Assembly: GCF_019049625.1 (NCBI RefSeq)
Contig: NZ_JAFMOY010000103.1
Span: forward strand, 1 to 41,104
Direction of reading: 5' to 3'
Length of the DNA: 41,104 nt
DNA from: Rahnella ecdela
GTDB lineage: Bacteria; Pseudomonadota; Gammaproteobacteria; Enterobacterales; Enterobacteriaceae
Shown here: piece by piece, positions 9,432 to 17,233 of the stretch
Layout: every line of letters begins with the position of its first letter
Numbering within the stretch: the stretch's first letter is position 1
Program-made: the position numbers and the translations under genes
Notes under the pieces: model-generated
Databases searched by the model: none
The model's input: only the letters and a program-made list of their open reading frames with translations
What the model was told of the DNA's origin: nothing

Positions 9432-10316
9432 ATGGATACCACTACACGAGTAGGTTTGATCGGTACGGGGTTACTGGGGCAAGCGGTAGCGCGTCGTCTG
9501 GCTGCAGTTGATTGTCGGGTCGAGGCGTGGAACCGGACAAAGGATAAAGCGCTCGGTCTGGAAACCTTTGGTGTCAAATGTGTCGATTCAGTCGAAAAGT
9601 TATTATCCCGGAACAACGTTATCATTTGTCTTTTGAGTGATGCCGATGCCTGCGACGAGGTGATTTTCACCGAGACAAGATTGTCACTCATTGCTCACTA
9701 CTCGATAATTATCATGATGAGCACGCTCACCCCGGAGAAGGTGGTTGAACAGCAACTTCAGGCTCGACGCGCAAAACTTGATTATGTGGACATGCCCGTG
9801 TCTGGCGGTACGAAAGGCGCGGAGAATGGTACGTTGTCATTGATGGCAGGAGGGGCGAAGCAAAGTATCGATCGGCTTCGACCTCTGCTTACTCACCTTG
9901 GTAACGTTACCCGAGTGGGAGACGTTGGTGCAGGACAGCTCACCAAACTTGCAAACCAGATTATTGTCGCCGGGACGTTATGTTTATTGTCAGAGGCCTT
10001 TACATTGGCGCAACGGGGTGGGGCCGATCCGATTAAGGTCCGGGAGGCGCTGTTGGGCGGGTTTGCTGATTCCAGCTTGCTACAACAACACGGTGAACGC
10101 ATGGTAGAAAGTGACTTTTGTGCACGCGGTTCAGCGGCATGGCAGCTCAAAGATACAAAAAGTATCATGGCGTTGGCACAACAGCTTGATTTGACATTGC
10201 CGTTAACTGATAAGGTCAATGTCTTGTTCAGCCAGATGGTTGCCGCGGGTGATGGCGATTTAGATCATTGCGGTATTATCCGGCAAATACAGCGCCTGAA
10301 TGGACTCTCTATTTAA
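9432..10316 (+). CDS. Beta-hydroxyacid dehydrogenase (3-hydroxyisobutyrate/tartronate semialdehyde/threonate type)
   Basis: A 294-residue protein. The start at 9432 is supported by AGGAAAT eight bases upstream; a longer frame from 9387 lacks a site. The dinucleotide fold opens with GLIGTGLLGQAVA (residues 8-20). The substrate motif DMPVSGGTKGAENGTLSLMAGG lies near 120-141, and the catalytic pair Lys172 and Asn175 is in GAGQLTKLANQ. These are the marks of the 3-hydroxyisobutyrate dehydrogenase family, which includes GarR, YgbJ/LtnD and others. Given the SAF dehydrogenase and LacI regulator, a sugar-acid substrate such as a threonate or glycerate is more likely than hydroxyisobutyrate. The 3' end overlaps the convergent lacI-family gene by 8 bases. 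Confidence 0.85.
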   Translation: MDTTTRVGLIGTGLLGQAVARRLAAVDCRVEAWNRTKDKALGLETFGVKCVDSVEKLLSRNNVIICLLSDADACDEVIFTETRLSLIAHYSIIIMMSTLTPEKVVEQQLQARRAKLDYVDMPVSGGTKGAENGTLSLMAGGAKQSIDRLRPLLTHLGNVTRVGDVGAGQLTKLANQIIVAGTLCLLSEAFTLAQRGGADPIKVREALLGGFADSSLLQQHGERMVESDFCARGSAAWQLKDTKSIMALAQQLDLTLPLTDKVNVLFSQMVAAGDGDLDHCGIIRQIQRLNGLSI

Positions 10317-11313
10317 TCGACGAGACACTCTCGCGTTTTATTAGCACGCTTGTTAATTCGAATACATTCTGTTGTTCACCAGACAAGCTATGAATTGCTT
10401 TTTCTGCCAGCGTTTCGAGAGGGTGCTTGATGACGCTGATGGAAGGCGACAGCAGCCGGCTCCAGTGGCTATCATGATAAACAATCAGCGATAAATCGTC
10501 AGGAACAGAAATCTTCAGTTCGCGGATCCGTGACATGATGACCGGTGCAATTGAGGTATTACCAATAATGACTGCCGTCGGTGGTACCTCAAGCTCAAGC
10601 AGTTCATCTAGTGCCTGGCTGGCGAGTGGATCGCGAAAATTCTTCACTACGGTATATTGCTGATCCCACGCTAAACCGCTCTCTTTAAGACCTTGTTGAT
10701 AGCCATTTAGCCTCTGTAGAGATGTTGAGGTATTAAGGGGGCCGCTGATCCAGGCAATACGCTTGTGTCCCTGCTGGGCAAGATAAAGGGTGGCATCACA
10801 TGCAGAGTCGTGGTTATTAAAACCAATGACGCTGGCATGCTTAACGTCTTCAAGAAAACGGTCGATAAAGACCACAGCAATACCCATTTCACCGATGGAT
10901 TGCCAGATATCACTGTTCGCACTGGTTGGCGTGGCTATGATGGCTTTGACCCGCTTTTGCATCAGCATCCGCAGACTCTCACGCTCAAGCAGCGGATCTT
11001 CCTGAGTCGTCACAAGAATGACATTCATATGCTGTTCTCTGGCCCGCCGTACGATAAGATCTGATATCTCAGAAAAAAAGTCATTCGCAATGTCAGCCAC
11101 CACTAAGCCAATAGTATTATTCAGGTTTGTTTTTAATTCTCTGGCGGAACTCTGGGGGGTGTAATTAAGCGTTTGCATTGCTTCGCACACTCGAACGCGC
11201 GTGCGTTCGGACACTGAACCAGTACCGGGATTCAATACTCGTGAAACCACGCCGATGGATACTCCGGCCAGCTCAGCGACGTCTCTGATGGTAATTTTGT
11301 TTTTATTTATCAA
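10309..11313 (-). CDS. LacI/GalR-family transcriptional regulator
   Basis: A 334-residue protein. The N-terminal helix-turn-helix and hinge are typical of LacI (TIRDVAELAGVSIGVVSRVLN at about 8-28, then LNYTPQSSARELKT). The periplasmic-binding-like effector domain follows (NTIGLVVADIANDFFSEI, VVFIDR, GHKRIAWISG). It converges on the dehydrogenase operon with an 8-base overlap of the two 3' ends, so it is probably the local regulator, sensing a sugar acid or related compound. No matching operator remains near 7990, consistent with loss of the operon promoter along with the transporter N-terminus. Confidence 0.87.
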   Translation of the reverse strand: MINKNKITIRDVAELAGVSIGVVSRVLNPGTGSVSERTRVRVCEAMQTLNYTPQSSARELKTNLNNTIGLVVADIANDFFSEISDLIVRRAREQHMNVILVTTQEDPLLERESLRMLMQKRVKAIIATPTSANSDIWQSIGEMGIAVVFIDRFLEDVKHASVIGFNNHDSACDATLYLAQQGHKRIAWISGPLNTSTSLQRLNGYQQGLKESGLAWDQQYTVVKNFRDPLASQALDELLELEVPPTAVIIGNTSIAPVIMSRIRELKISVPDDLSLIVYHDSHWSRLLSPSISVIKHPLETLAEKAIHSLSGEQQNVFELTSVLIKRESVSSIK

Positions 11314-11884
11314 CGCACAACCACTCTATATTGTTCTTATGACATCAGGGCGAGGGTCCTGAACACAGGATCAATCTTAATACGCACTGCTTTCAACGCG
11401 TTAATAATTTCAGCTCTCGACGATGCTGCATTGGGCATATCAGCTAATCCTTACCCTTTGTGGCAGGGCTGTAAAGCCTGGATATTACATCCGCTGATGC
11501 TGACATCGAATTTCGGACAGGCCGGTCAGTCCGGCTTGCCTTGAAGCGCTGTATGAATCGGCGAGTTTTTATAAACATTTACGAGCCATATGGACTCACT
11601 CCGATCAACCGATCTGAATTTTCATAAGTGTATCAGTTTCCCTGAGCTTACTTTGATTGATGCTGCAGTTCCGACGAAAATTTAGATTAACTTCTGCTCC
11701 TGGCTAAAGGTTGCCCTGACTCATTAAGACAGGCTGCTTCATGCACAGGCTGTGTGAAAATTGCTGATCACTTTTTGGTCTAAGTACTGGCTTTATATGA
11801 CCAACCATTATTGATAAACCCGTGCAGCAACCTACTTTATTTAAAAAAATTAAAAGTATACGATTAGATATTGTGGGTGTAGAT
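11314..11884. other. Intergenic region upstream of the LacI-type gene and of the IS1182 fragment
   Basis: These 571 bases contain no convincing gene in either direction. The left part should hold the promoter of the leftward lacI-family gene. The right part is AT-rich just before the IS1182-family start and may be the old left end of that element, but I could not define a terminal repeat. Confidence 0.35.
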
Positions 11885-12060
11885 ATGACTCAGCATATAA
11901 TAGGTCAAGGCAAACATCAGATGACGTTGCTTCCTGAAGTGCTGGATGATTTTGTCACAAAAGATAATCCTGTCAGGGTTTTTCGTATATTTGTTCATGA
12001 ATTACAGCTTGATGCACTTAGCTTCGAGCGCGTTAATGCAAAACAAACCGGGCGGCCAGG
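11885..12060 (+). pseudogene. IS1182-family transposase, N-terminal scrap
   Basis: From the ATG at 11885 the first 58 or so residues match the start of IS1182-family transposases: LLPEVLDDFVTKDNPVRV, an acidic helix, then the conserved QTGRPG. In intact relatives this is followed by YHPALLLKLYIYGYLN. Here the sequence changes at about 12060 to unrelated GC-richer DNA that leads into the DUF417 gene. Only about an eighth of the gene is left. Confidence 0.75.
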
Positions 12061-12242
12061 CGTTTCAGCCAGCCGGCTCCCAGAAACCGCCAGAAGGAGA
12101 ACTTTGGGGGAACGGACAACATGGCACGATACGCCCGTTATTTTAACTGGCTGCGCTATCGTAACAGGGTGGCATCCCTGCCTCTCACAGTGAACCCGGC
12201 AGTACAATTGCATTCTCTGACTCGCGCCGGCTGGCAACAGGT

Positions 12243-12758
12243 TTACCCCATGACCGGAACCGTAATACGGCGTGGCGACCGTGCACGGCCTTGCTGTTGC
12301 TGAAACCGCTCCTGTCGGCGAAAAATCAGGACACGACGCAGGTCATGGCGGAGCAGGGTCAGGCCCGCACCAACCAGCAGAATGTCTTTGATAATAAAGC
12401 TGTCAATACGGCCCAGCTGCGGCTGCAGGCTGAGGGTCACTATCCCGGTGCCGATAACCATGATGGCACCCACCGCACCCGCTGCAGGACGGAAGAAACC
12501 AATAATCAGTGCCAGCAGGGTCATGTTCTCCACCACCCCGAGAGCATAACTGACGCCACGGACTCCCAGAAAAGGATAGAGCGCACCCAGCCAGGTGCCT
12601 GTCAGCAGGTGATGCAGACCTGTCGCCTCAAAGGCAAACCATTTGTACGTGCCAAACAGCCCGAAGATAAAAATTACGGACAGGCGCAGGGCGATTAAAT
12701 CCACGCGGGCCAGTTTCTTTGTGAAGCTGTGCAGGTAACGGTGAGTGAGGCTGTTCAT
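12243..12758 (-). CDS. DUF417-family inner-membrane protein (RclC/YkgB-like)
   Basis: A 171-residue membrane protein with about four hydrophobic segments. The DUF417 pattern is visible: RLSVIFIFGLFGTYKWFAFEA near residue 26, ALGVVENMTLLALIIGF in the middle and DSFIIKDILLVGAGLTLL near the end. E. coli RclC (YkgB) belongs to this family and is needed for survival of reactive chlorine stress; the molecular role is unproven. A basic Gln/Arg-rich tail follows. The gene lies 38 bases after a DUF1471-type gene on the same strand, the same pairing as rclB-rclC, and both sit behind the palindromic promoter at 13106-13137. Confidence 0.82.
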   Translation of the reverse strand: MNSLTHRYLHSFTKKLARVDLIALRLSVIFIFGLFGTYKWFAFEATGLHHLLTGTWLGALYPFLGVRGVSYALGVVENMTLLALIIGFFRPAAGAVGAIMVIGTGIVTLSLQPQLGRIDSFIIKDILLVGAGLTLLRHDLRRVLIFRRQERFQQQQGRARSPRRITVPVMG

Positions 12759-12796
12759 AGTGATGTCCTTATTGTGTTCGTTGTGACTGAGCCGGA

Positions 12797-13057
12797 TTAT
12801 GCGTAAAGCGTGGCGCGGGCGTGGATAAAGCGGCCCTGTTCAAAATCTGATATCAGGTAACCGGCTGCCCCTGATTCGCAAGTCTCGCGGGCCACCTCTC
12901 TTTCCAGCTCCTCAACGGTAGAAATCCACCCGAGTGAAAATGAGCGGACCGGCATCAGCGCGGCCTTTTCTGCTTCAGTCAGGTCTTGTTTCACCATGAC
13001 CGGGCCATGAGGTCTGCGGGTAAAGATGGCAATAACATCGCGAATGAGTGTTTTCAT
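12797..13057 (-). CDS. Small DUF1471-like protein without a clear signal peptide
   Basis: An 86-residue protein. The start chosen is the ATG at 13055-13057 (MKTLIRDVI), six bases after AGGTG; the GTG three codons upstream overlaps that site. The C-terminal half has the YdgH/BhsA/McbA outline: a strand with Gly (FSLGWISTVEELEREV), a helix, a GAAGYLIS strand and a final ATLYA, matching the GTATLYR ending of its neighbours. The N-terminus is basic and hydrophobic but has no standard cleavage site. With the DUF417 gene downstream it resembles rclB-rclC. The promoter is embedded in the operator at 13106-13137. Confidence 0.68.
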   Translation of the reverse strand: MKTLIRDVIAIFTRRPHGPVMVKQDLTEAEKAALMPVRSFSLGWISTVEELEREVARETCESGAAGYLISDFEQGRFIHARATLYA

Positions 13058-13105
13058 AATGGTCACCTCTGGAGTTCTGTTTTAGTTGTGTGCTGTGTCG
13101 TTAAA

Positions 13106-13137
13106 GCCAATCTACCTACCAGAAGGTAGATTGGCAA
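13106..13137 (-). promoter_or_regulatory. Operator O1 with embedded promoter of the DUF1471-DUF417 unit
   Basis: A perfect 12-bp inverted repeat, GCCAATCTACCT (13106-13117) and AGGTAGATTGGC (13124-13135), with centre ACCAGA. Read on the minus strand, TTGCCA and TAGATT are exactly 17 bases apart across the palindrome, so they fit -35 and -10 boxes covered by the bound repressor. The -10 is about 52 bases from the start at 13057. The core is shared with O2 and O3. The TetR-family gene next door is the natural candidate to bind it. Confidence 0.8.
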
Positions 13138-13313
13138 GGCAAAATTAGCCCCGTTGATTTAAATGCGACGCCAGTCACATTAATGGATGGCGGTGAAACG
13201 GCTGTCCGCCCGCGACAACCGTGCCTGGTGAGGCTGCGGGGGCAGCAAGAGAGGCGTAAAAAGTGAAGCCAGCTGATGGCACTGGCAGGGCCGGCCATCA
13301 GCTGCGTGAGTGA

Positions 13314-13871
13314 TTACGGGCAGTTGAACATCTGTTGCACTGCCCGTTTCATACGTTCGCAGGCATCATGCGGCGGAACCCGGTTCAGCATCAGCGCGCC
13401 CTTCACCGCACAATTAATAATAATCGCAAGGTCAGCGGGCTCACCCATGAATGTCAGCTCACCGTTTTCACGGCCGGTACGCAGAACGTCAGCGATTATC
13501 CTCAGGTCCGTCTGTGCCAGCCGGTTTACCGCATCCTGCAGGGCCGGCTCGAACTGATTACTGTCCGACAGCATGGCATGGACGCCACACATTTGCCCTT
13601 TCAGCGCACAGTAGGCAAAGGCGTCCATATACGCCTCCAGGCGGGCTTTCCCGGCAGGGACTGCCAGCAGTTTCTCTTCCATTTGCAGGAGCCGGGTTTC
13701 CTTGCGTTCACAGTAGGCGATACCCAGGTCGGTTTTGCCCGGGAAATGGTAATGAATACTGGCCTTGCGTATTCCCAGGCCGGCAGCCAGGTCAGCATAG
13801 CTGAATCCCTGAAAGCCATTTTCCTGAATAAGGGTATCAGCCAGGTCAAGGAGGCTGTCATAAGTGGACAT
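13314..13871 (-). CDS. TetR/AcrR-family repressor
   Basis: A 185-residue protein. The N-terminal helix-turn-helix is clear (GFSYADLAAGLGIRKASIHYHFPGKTDLG, about residues 20-48). The ligand-binding part contains several cysteines (YCERKE, YCALKGQMCGVHAM, INCAV, DACERM, FNCP). It starts 133 bases after the stop of a DUF1471 gene on the same strand and is probably transcribed with it from O2, which would give autoregulation. Electrophile sensors such as NemR are Cys-containing TetR proteins, so thiol sensing is plausible but inferred. The first 20 codons recur in a broken paralogue at 15654. Confidence 0.87.
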   Translation of the reverse strand: MSTYDSLLDLADTLIQENGFQGFSYADLAAGLGIRKASIHYHFPGKTDLGIAYCERKETRLLQMEEKLLAVPAGKARLEAYMDAFAYCALKGQMCGVHAMLSDSNQFEPALQDAVNRLAQTDLRIIADVLRTGRENGELTFMGEPADLAIIINCAVKGALMLNRVPPHDACERMKRAVQQMFNCP

Positions 13872-13982
13872 CGGTGTTCTCCGGGCAGTGGAATGCCTGT
13901 TATGTTCAGATACCGGAAAACCCGGCAGTCAGGGAGACTCCGGGCGTTTTCATATCCGGCCTCCCCGGGCCGGGAGGCGCTG

Positions 13983-14001
13983 CGGCACATTATTTGTGCC
14001 G
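13983..14001. repeat. Short hairpin after the DUF1471 gene
   Basis: CGGCACA at 13983-13989 pairs with TGTGCCG at 13995-14001 around a 5-base loop. It lies just past the stop of the leftward DUF1471 gene and before tetR. There is no T-run on the minus strand, so it is more likely an mRNA stability or attenuation element than a full terminator. Confidence 0.4.
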
Positions 14002-14004
14002 GGT

Positions 14005-14271
14005 TCAGCGGTAAAGAATGGCTGTACCCGCGAGTTTATTGTTTCCGGAAACACCAATAATCCGGTAATGACTGGCGCCGGCATCAGCGCTTTTCATGGC
14101 CAGTGAGGCATCCAGGTCATCGGGGCTGGTGAAGCCGCCTGACGATACCACCCCAATTTTTTGCAGTGATACCGCCTCACCGCGGGAGACCATTTGCGGG
14201 CCGGCGGCATAAGCCAGTGCGGTGGTGGATAAGGCGACGGTAGCGATAAGTACTTTGATAGTGTTTTTCAT
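14005..14271 (-). CDS. Secreted DUF1471 (YdgH/BhsA/McbA-like) protein
   Basis: An 88-residue protein. The start is the ATG at 14269-14271, eight bases after AGGAG. Residues 1-23 form a signal peptide (ending LAYAA). The mature part is one DUF1471 domain: KIGVVSSGGFTSPDDLDASL, KSADAGASHYRIIGVSGNNK, then GTAILYR. E. coli relatives (BhsA, McbA, YhcN, RclB) are periplasmic or outer-membrane associated and induced by oxidants, acid, metals or biofilm conditions. It is the first gene of a unit with tetR and is controlled by O2. Confidence 0.87.
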   Translation of the reverse strand: MKNTIKVLIATVALSTTALAYAAGPQMVSRGEAVSLQKIGVVSSGGFTSPDDLDASLAMKSADAGASHYRIIGVSGNNKLAGTAILYR

Positions 14272-14326
14272 TGTAAGACTCCTGATGTTCTGTTGTATTT
14301 TTTGTCTGTATGTTCCGCTGTTGAAA

Positions 14327-14358
14327 GCAAGACTACCTACCAGTAGATAGTCTTGCAA
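14327..14358 (-). promoter_or_regulatory. Operator O2 with embedded promoter of the DUF1471-tetR unit
   Basis: A near-perfect inverted repeat, GCAAGACTACCT (14327-14338) and AGATAGTCTTGC (14345-14356), with one mismatch and centre ACCAGT. On the minus strand TTGCAA (14353-14358) and TAGTCT (14330-14335) are 17 bases apart. The start at 14271 is about 60 bases downstream. Same architecture as O1 and O3. Confidence 0.8.
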
Positions 14359-15048
14359 GAAAAAAATATGACACTCTCCATATAATGTGAAAACCCTCAC
14401 ATAATCCCGCCTGGTATTGTTCTCCTGTTTTGGGTTCTGGCGTAGAACCCCATGATGCTGATGATGTTAGGAGGTCGGGGGCCAGCCGTGCGAAAAACCA
14501 CGTCAAGGAAATAACAGGCTGAAATATAGAGTCTTATGAGGCTGCATGCCTGGCTCAAAAGCGATTCCAAATATCGCCTTTGGTCATTTTGAGACGGAGT
14601 AGTGTCAAAATCGATTTCAGATACGCTTAGCGCGGCTTTTACATCACTGAACTTCAAACCCCTTCTCTGCCGGGGTTAACCCGGTCAGGCGTGGCAAACA
14701 CCTCCTGCTAAAACAATCCCGACAGGGTTCAGGGAACCGCCGGCGCGGGGACTTAATATCCCGTGCCCCATCACCGTCCGGATGAAGTTCTGATCCGCCT
14801 GATGAGTGACAGTAACGGTGAACGGGTGCGCAATTTATTGCGCGGGCGTGAGGCGCCGGACAGGCTCTGACAGAAAATTTGTCAGCCCGCAGGGTGGTAT
14901 CACAACAAGCCCTGCCTGCCTCCGGGCCAGACTGAATCAGATGGCTTTCGGTCGGCCTGATCCCTCTCCTCAACTCGGGTACTCATCAAAACAGACACGG
15001 TAAAAATGTGATTCAAATCACAATTAAAAATATAAAGATATTTTGCCC
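14359..15048. other. Region between the two divergent DUF1471 genes
   Basis: About 690 bases separate operators O2 and O3. I recognise no gene here. A leftward open frame of 86 codons (14397-14657) has no start site or family likeness that I can defend, and other frames look like shadows of GC-rich DNA. The segment may be the scar of an insertion between two mirror-image DUF1471 promoters. Confidence 0.35.
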
Positions 15049-15080
15049 TTGCCAACCTATCTACTGGTAGGTAGTCTTGG
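15049..15080 (+). promoter_or_regulatory. Operator O3 with embedded promoter of the longer DUF1471 gene
   Basis: TTGCCA (15049-15054) and TAGTCT (15072-15077) are 17 bases apart on the plus strand, spanning CTATCTACTGGTAGGTAG, the same core as O1 and O2 in the same orientation relative to the gene. The outer arms (GCCAA and CTTGG) pair only in part. The gene starts at 15144, about 66 bases further on. Confidence 0.77.
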
Positions 15081-15143
15081 TTTCAACAGCACGACACAAC
15101 ATACACAGCAAACAATATTAAAAAGATAAATGAGGGTAACAAC

Positions 15144-15566
15144 ATGAAAAAATTAATGATTGCAGCACTCCTGACCTTCCCGGTAATCACTTTCGCCGCC
15201 CAGACCGAGCAGGGACCCGTATGGGAAACCCAGGCAGGTGTTCTGAACGTCAGCCAGGATGCAGCCGGTACTGAATTTGTTTCTGGCTCAGTCGCCGAAA
15301 ATCTGAATTATAACGACCAGGCCAGCCTGACCGGACTGGAAGATATTTCCGAAGTCATGATCCCGTCCATAGCCAATGAACTGAACCGTCAGCAGGCATA
15401 TGACTCCGTTAAAGTCGGGGAAGTGTCGGCGCACGGCGCGGCAACGCCGGATGACCTGGATAATGCCCTGATGGTGAAAGCGGAGAAACAAGGCGCCTCC
15501 GGCTACCGCGTCACCAGCGTCAGTAACATGTCTCCATATTCCGGTACCGCTACACTTTACCGCTAA
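15144..15566 (+). CDS. Secreted DUF1471 protein with an extra N-terminal region
   Basis: A 140-residue protein starting seven bases after GAGGG. The signal peptide is about 1-18 (MKKLMIAALLTFPVITFA). About 60 residues of unassigned polar sequence follow, then a C-terminal DUF1471 domain: KVGEVSAHGAATPDDLDNAL, KAEKQGASGYRVTSVSNMS, GTATLYR. The N-terminal part contains alternating Gln/Glu/Asn stretches and may be a degenerate second domain. It is the mirror-image partner of the 14005 gene: operator, DUF1471, then tetR (here broken). A strong terminator follows at 15584. Confidence 0.85.
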   Translation: MKKLMIAALLTFPVITFAAQTEQGPVWETQAGVLNVSQDAAGTEFVSGSVAENLNYNDQASLTGLEDISEVMIPSIANELNRQQAYDSVKVGEVSAHGAATPDDLDNALMVKAEKQGASGYRVTSVSNMSPYSGTATLYR

Positions 15567-15583
15567 AGCGTTACCCTGCAGCG

Positions 15584-15614
15584 ACGCCCGGCAGCCTTAT
15601 GGCTCCGGGCGTTT
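15584..15614 (+). terminator. Intrinsic terminator after the longer DUF1471 gene
   Basis: ACGCCCGG (15584-15591) pairs with CCGGGCGT (15605-15612), and inside it AGCC (15593-15596) pairs with GGCT (15601-15604) around TTAT. A short TTT follows, and more T-rich sequence appears shortly after. It lies 18 bases after the stop codon, between the DUF1471 gene and the truncated tetR. Confidence 0.7.
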
Positions 15615-15653
15615 CTGCGTGTGTTTATTTTATTTCAGAGAGCGGAGAGAACA

Positions 15654-15713
15654 GTGTCCACTTATGACAACCTGCTTGAGTTTGCGGATACGTTTATCCA
15701 GGAGAATGGCTAT
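15654..15713 (+). pseudogene. First 20 codons of a second tetR, cut by IS110 DNA
   Basis: From GTG at 15654 the frame reads STYDNLLEFADTFIQENGY, matching the start of the intact TetR at 13871 (STYDSLLDLADTLIQENGF) at most positions. At about 15714 the sequence changes to an IS110-family gene on the other strand. The helix-turn-helix and everything after it are lost. This shows that the DUF1471-tetR arrangement existed twice here. Confidence 0.8.
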
Positions 15714-16107
15714 CCGCATTGTCGGGTTCAATAGCTTTTATCTGTTGGGTATGGCGCAGCATTAACTCTAATGCCAGCTCGGCATCCTGCGGATCATCTT
15801 TAGCGCCGCTGGGCGAGAAGGCTTGCCGGTAACGAGCCAGGAACAAAGCGTGGACAGGGAAAATGGTGATAAATGGATATTGCTGAAGAGCATACACCAC
15901 GGAACCTTTCTTCAGCTCAATGGCGATAGCGATTCTGCCTTTTACCTTCTGGTGTACCTCGGTAAGCCAGACATCAAGCGCTTCTGCTAGATGTTCAATC
16001 ACATGGAATACGCGTTCATCGTTTTTAAACAGAACACAGAAATCGTGCTTTTTATCTGCCCAATCCAGGCCAACATGTGCAGCAAATTGATTAGTCACAG
16101 TCATCAC
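15714..16107 (-). pseudogene. IS110-family transposase, N-terminal DEDD domain only
   Basis: On the minus strand from the ATG at 16107 (or 16104) the protein reads VGLDWADKKHDFCVLFKND, then GRIAIAIELKKGSVVYALQ and SGAKDDPQDAELALELML, the RuvC-like DEDD domain of IS110 transposases. It stops being homologous after IEPDN at about 15714, where the tetR fragment begins. The C-terminal half is missing, so it is inactive. About 130 residues remain of roughly 400. Confidence 0.8.
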
Positions 16108-16366
16108 AAACTCCTTTTATCGGGGATTGGTTGCATTCCACGCTCTTCGAAAGAAATATAGCCAGCGGTTTATCTGCATGCCCAGAGTATTCGTTATCGA
16201 ACGTGGAGCACCTACTGGCTCGAAAAAAAAACGGCGATCATCACGTTATTCTCGCTCAATATTCGTAACCAGTCAGCGCATACCCTGAATTACTTCAAAG
16301 TGTAATTCTCAGGGCAAGAATGACTATACTTCGCTAAAAGCGGGACTCGATGAGAGCTGTAGAAAG

Positions 16367-16816
16367 TCAATTATCACGTTGCTTTTCTAACCTGATGAAA
16401 GTGCCATCCAAATTTGCTTTATTACCCCTGCCGAGTTGCATGTAAAATTTTGCCGCACGGCTGTTTTCATCGATTTCCAGCCAGGCAATTTCGTGATGTC
16501 TGAATAACTCCTGTTCCGCAAGCACAGTGAGTCTGCGACCTATACCTCTCCATTCGTATTCAGGAAGAACAAAAAGACCATAAAGACCATAAAGACAGCC
16601 TTTCTCCCTTAAAATCATTGAAAAACCTATAATTTCACCGTTATCACAGGCAACCCATGCGCAATGACCCTTTTTGGTCATATCACCCACGACGCTTTCA
16701 GTAATTCCCATTCTCCGCATTTCTTCGCGGCTCAGATGATTCTCGATCACAGATGTTCGGACTAAGAAGACTCCATCAACATCAGAAAATTGTGCTGCTC
16801 TTATATTTATACTCAT
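16367..16816 (-). CDS. GNAT-family N-acetyltransferase
   Basis: About 149 residues from the ATG at 16816 (MSINIRAAQFSDVDGV), where GNAT homology starts; an in-frame ATG at 16867 would add 17 residues that look non-homologous. The acetyl-CoA binding motif is visible (LFVLPEYEWRGIGRRLTVLAEQ), preceded by the beta4 strand (GCLYGLYGLFV) and followed by the ENSRAAKFYMQLG motif. The substrate cannot be told; it may be an amino acid, polyamine or small peptide. An IS3-family element lies immediately upstream at 16870 and probably separates the gene from its promoter. Confidence 0.83.
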   Translation of the reverse strand: MSINIRAAQFSDVDGVFLVRTSVIENHLSREEMRRMGITESVVGDMTKKGHCAWVACDNGEIIGFSMILREKGCLYGLYGLFVLPEYEWRGIGRRLTVLAEQELFRHHEIAWLEIDENSRAAKFYMQLGRGNKANLDGTFIRLEKQRDN

Positions 16817-16948
16817 AAGACTTACACCATGTATGACAAAGATAAATTCTAATAATAATGCAGTCATATTGTAAGTATCCCATCAAAACGGCCCATTCAC
16901 TTTTAGAGATCTTCCGACATACTGATTATGTCCCCTGAGGAGATCGCT

Positions 16949-17233
16949 ATGCGTAAGATCCGATTCACCGAGCACCAGATCATCGCCGTCCTGAAATCAG
17001 TCGAAGCGGGCAGGACCGTCAAAGATGTGTGCCGCGAGGCCGCTATTTCCGAAGCCAGCTACTACAACTGGAAGGCGAAATATGGCGGGATGGAAGCCGC
17101 TGATATCAAAAAAATCAAAGATCTCGAAGACGAAAATCGTCGTCTGAAGCAGATGTTTGCCGATCTGAGTCTGGAATGCCGGGCGCTGAAAGACGTCATT
17201 GAAAAAAGCTTTGAAACCAGCGATAAAGCGTGA
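16949..17233 (+). CDS. IS3-family OrfA (helix-turn-helix plus leucine zipper)
   Basis: From the ATG at 16949 the protein has 94 residues: an HTH_Tnp_1 domain (FTEHQIIAVLKSVEAGRTVKDVC) and a coiled coil (IKKIKDLEDENRRLKQMFADL). Its end contains the run gaaaaaag near 17201-17208, the usual slippery site of this family, from which ribosomes shift by -1 into orfB. OrfA itself looks undamaged. Confidence 0.85.
   Translation: MRKIRFTEHQIIAVLKSVEAGRTVKDVCREAAISEASYYNWKAKYGGMEAADIKKIKDLEDENRRLKQMFADLSLECRALKDVIEKSFETSDKA

Noticed and set aside
12121..12303. A rightward 60-codon frame before the DUF417 gene
   Set aside because: It runs antisense into the DUF417 C-terminus, ends in a Cys-rich string and has no family likeness.
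13335..14060. A long rightward frame opposite tetR
   Set aside because: It is the antisense shadow of tetR and its flanks, caused by GC-biased codon use.
14397..14657. A leftward 86-codon frame between operators O2 and O3
   Set aside because: No ribosome site, no recognisable domain, and it covers the region just upstream of a promoter. It could be IS debris, but I cannot support a call.
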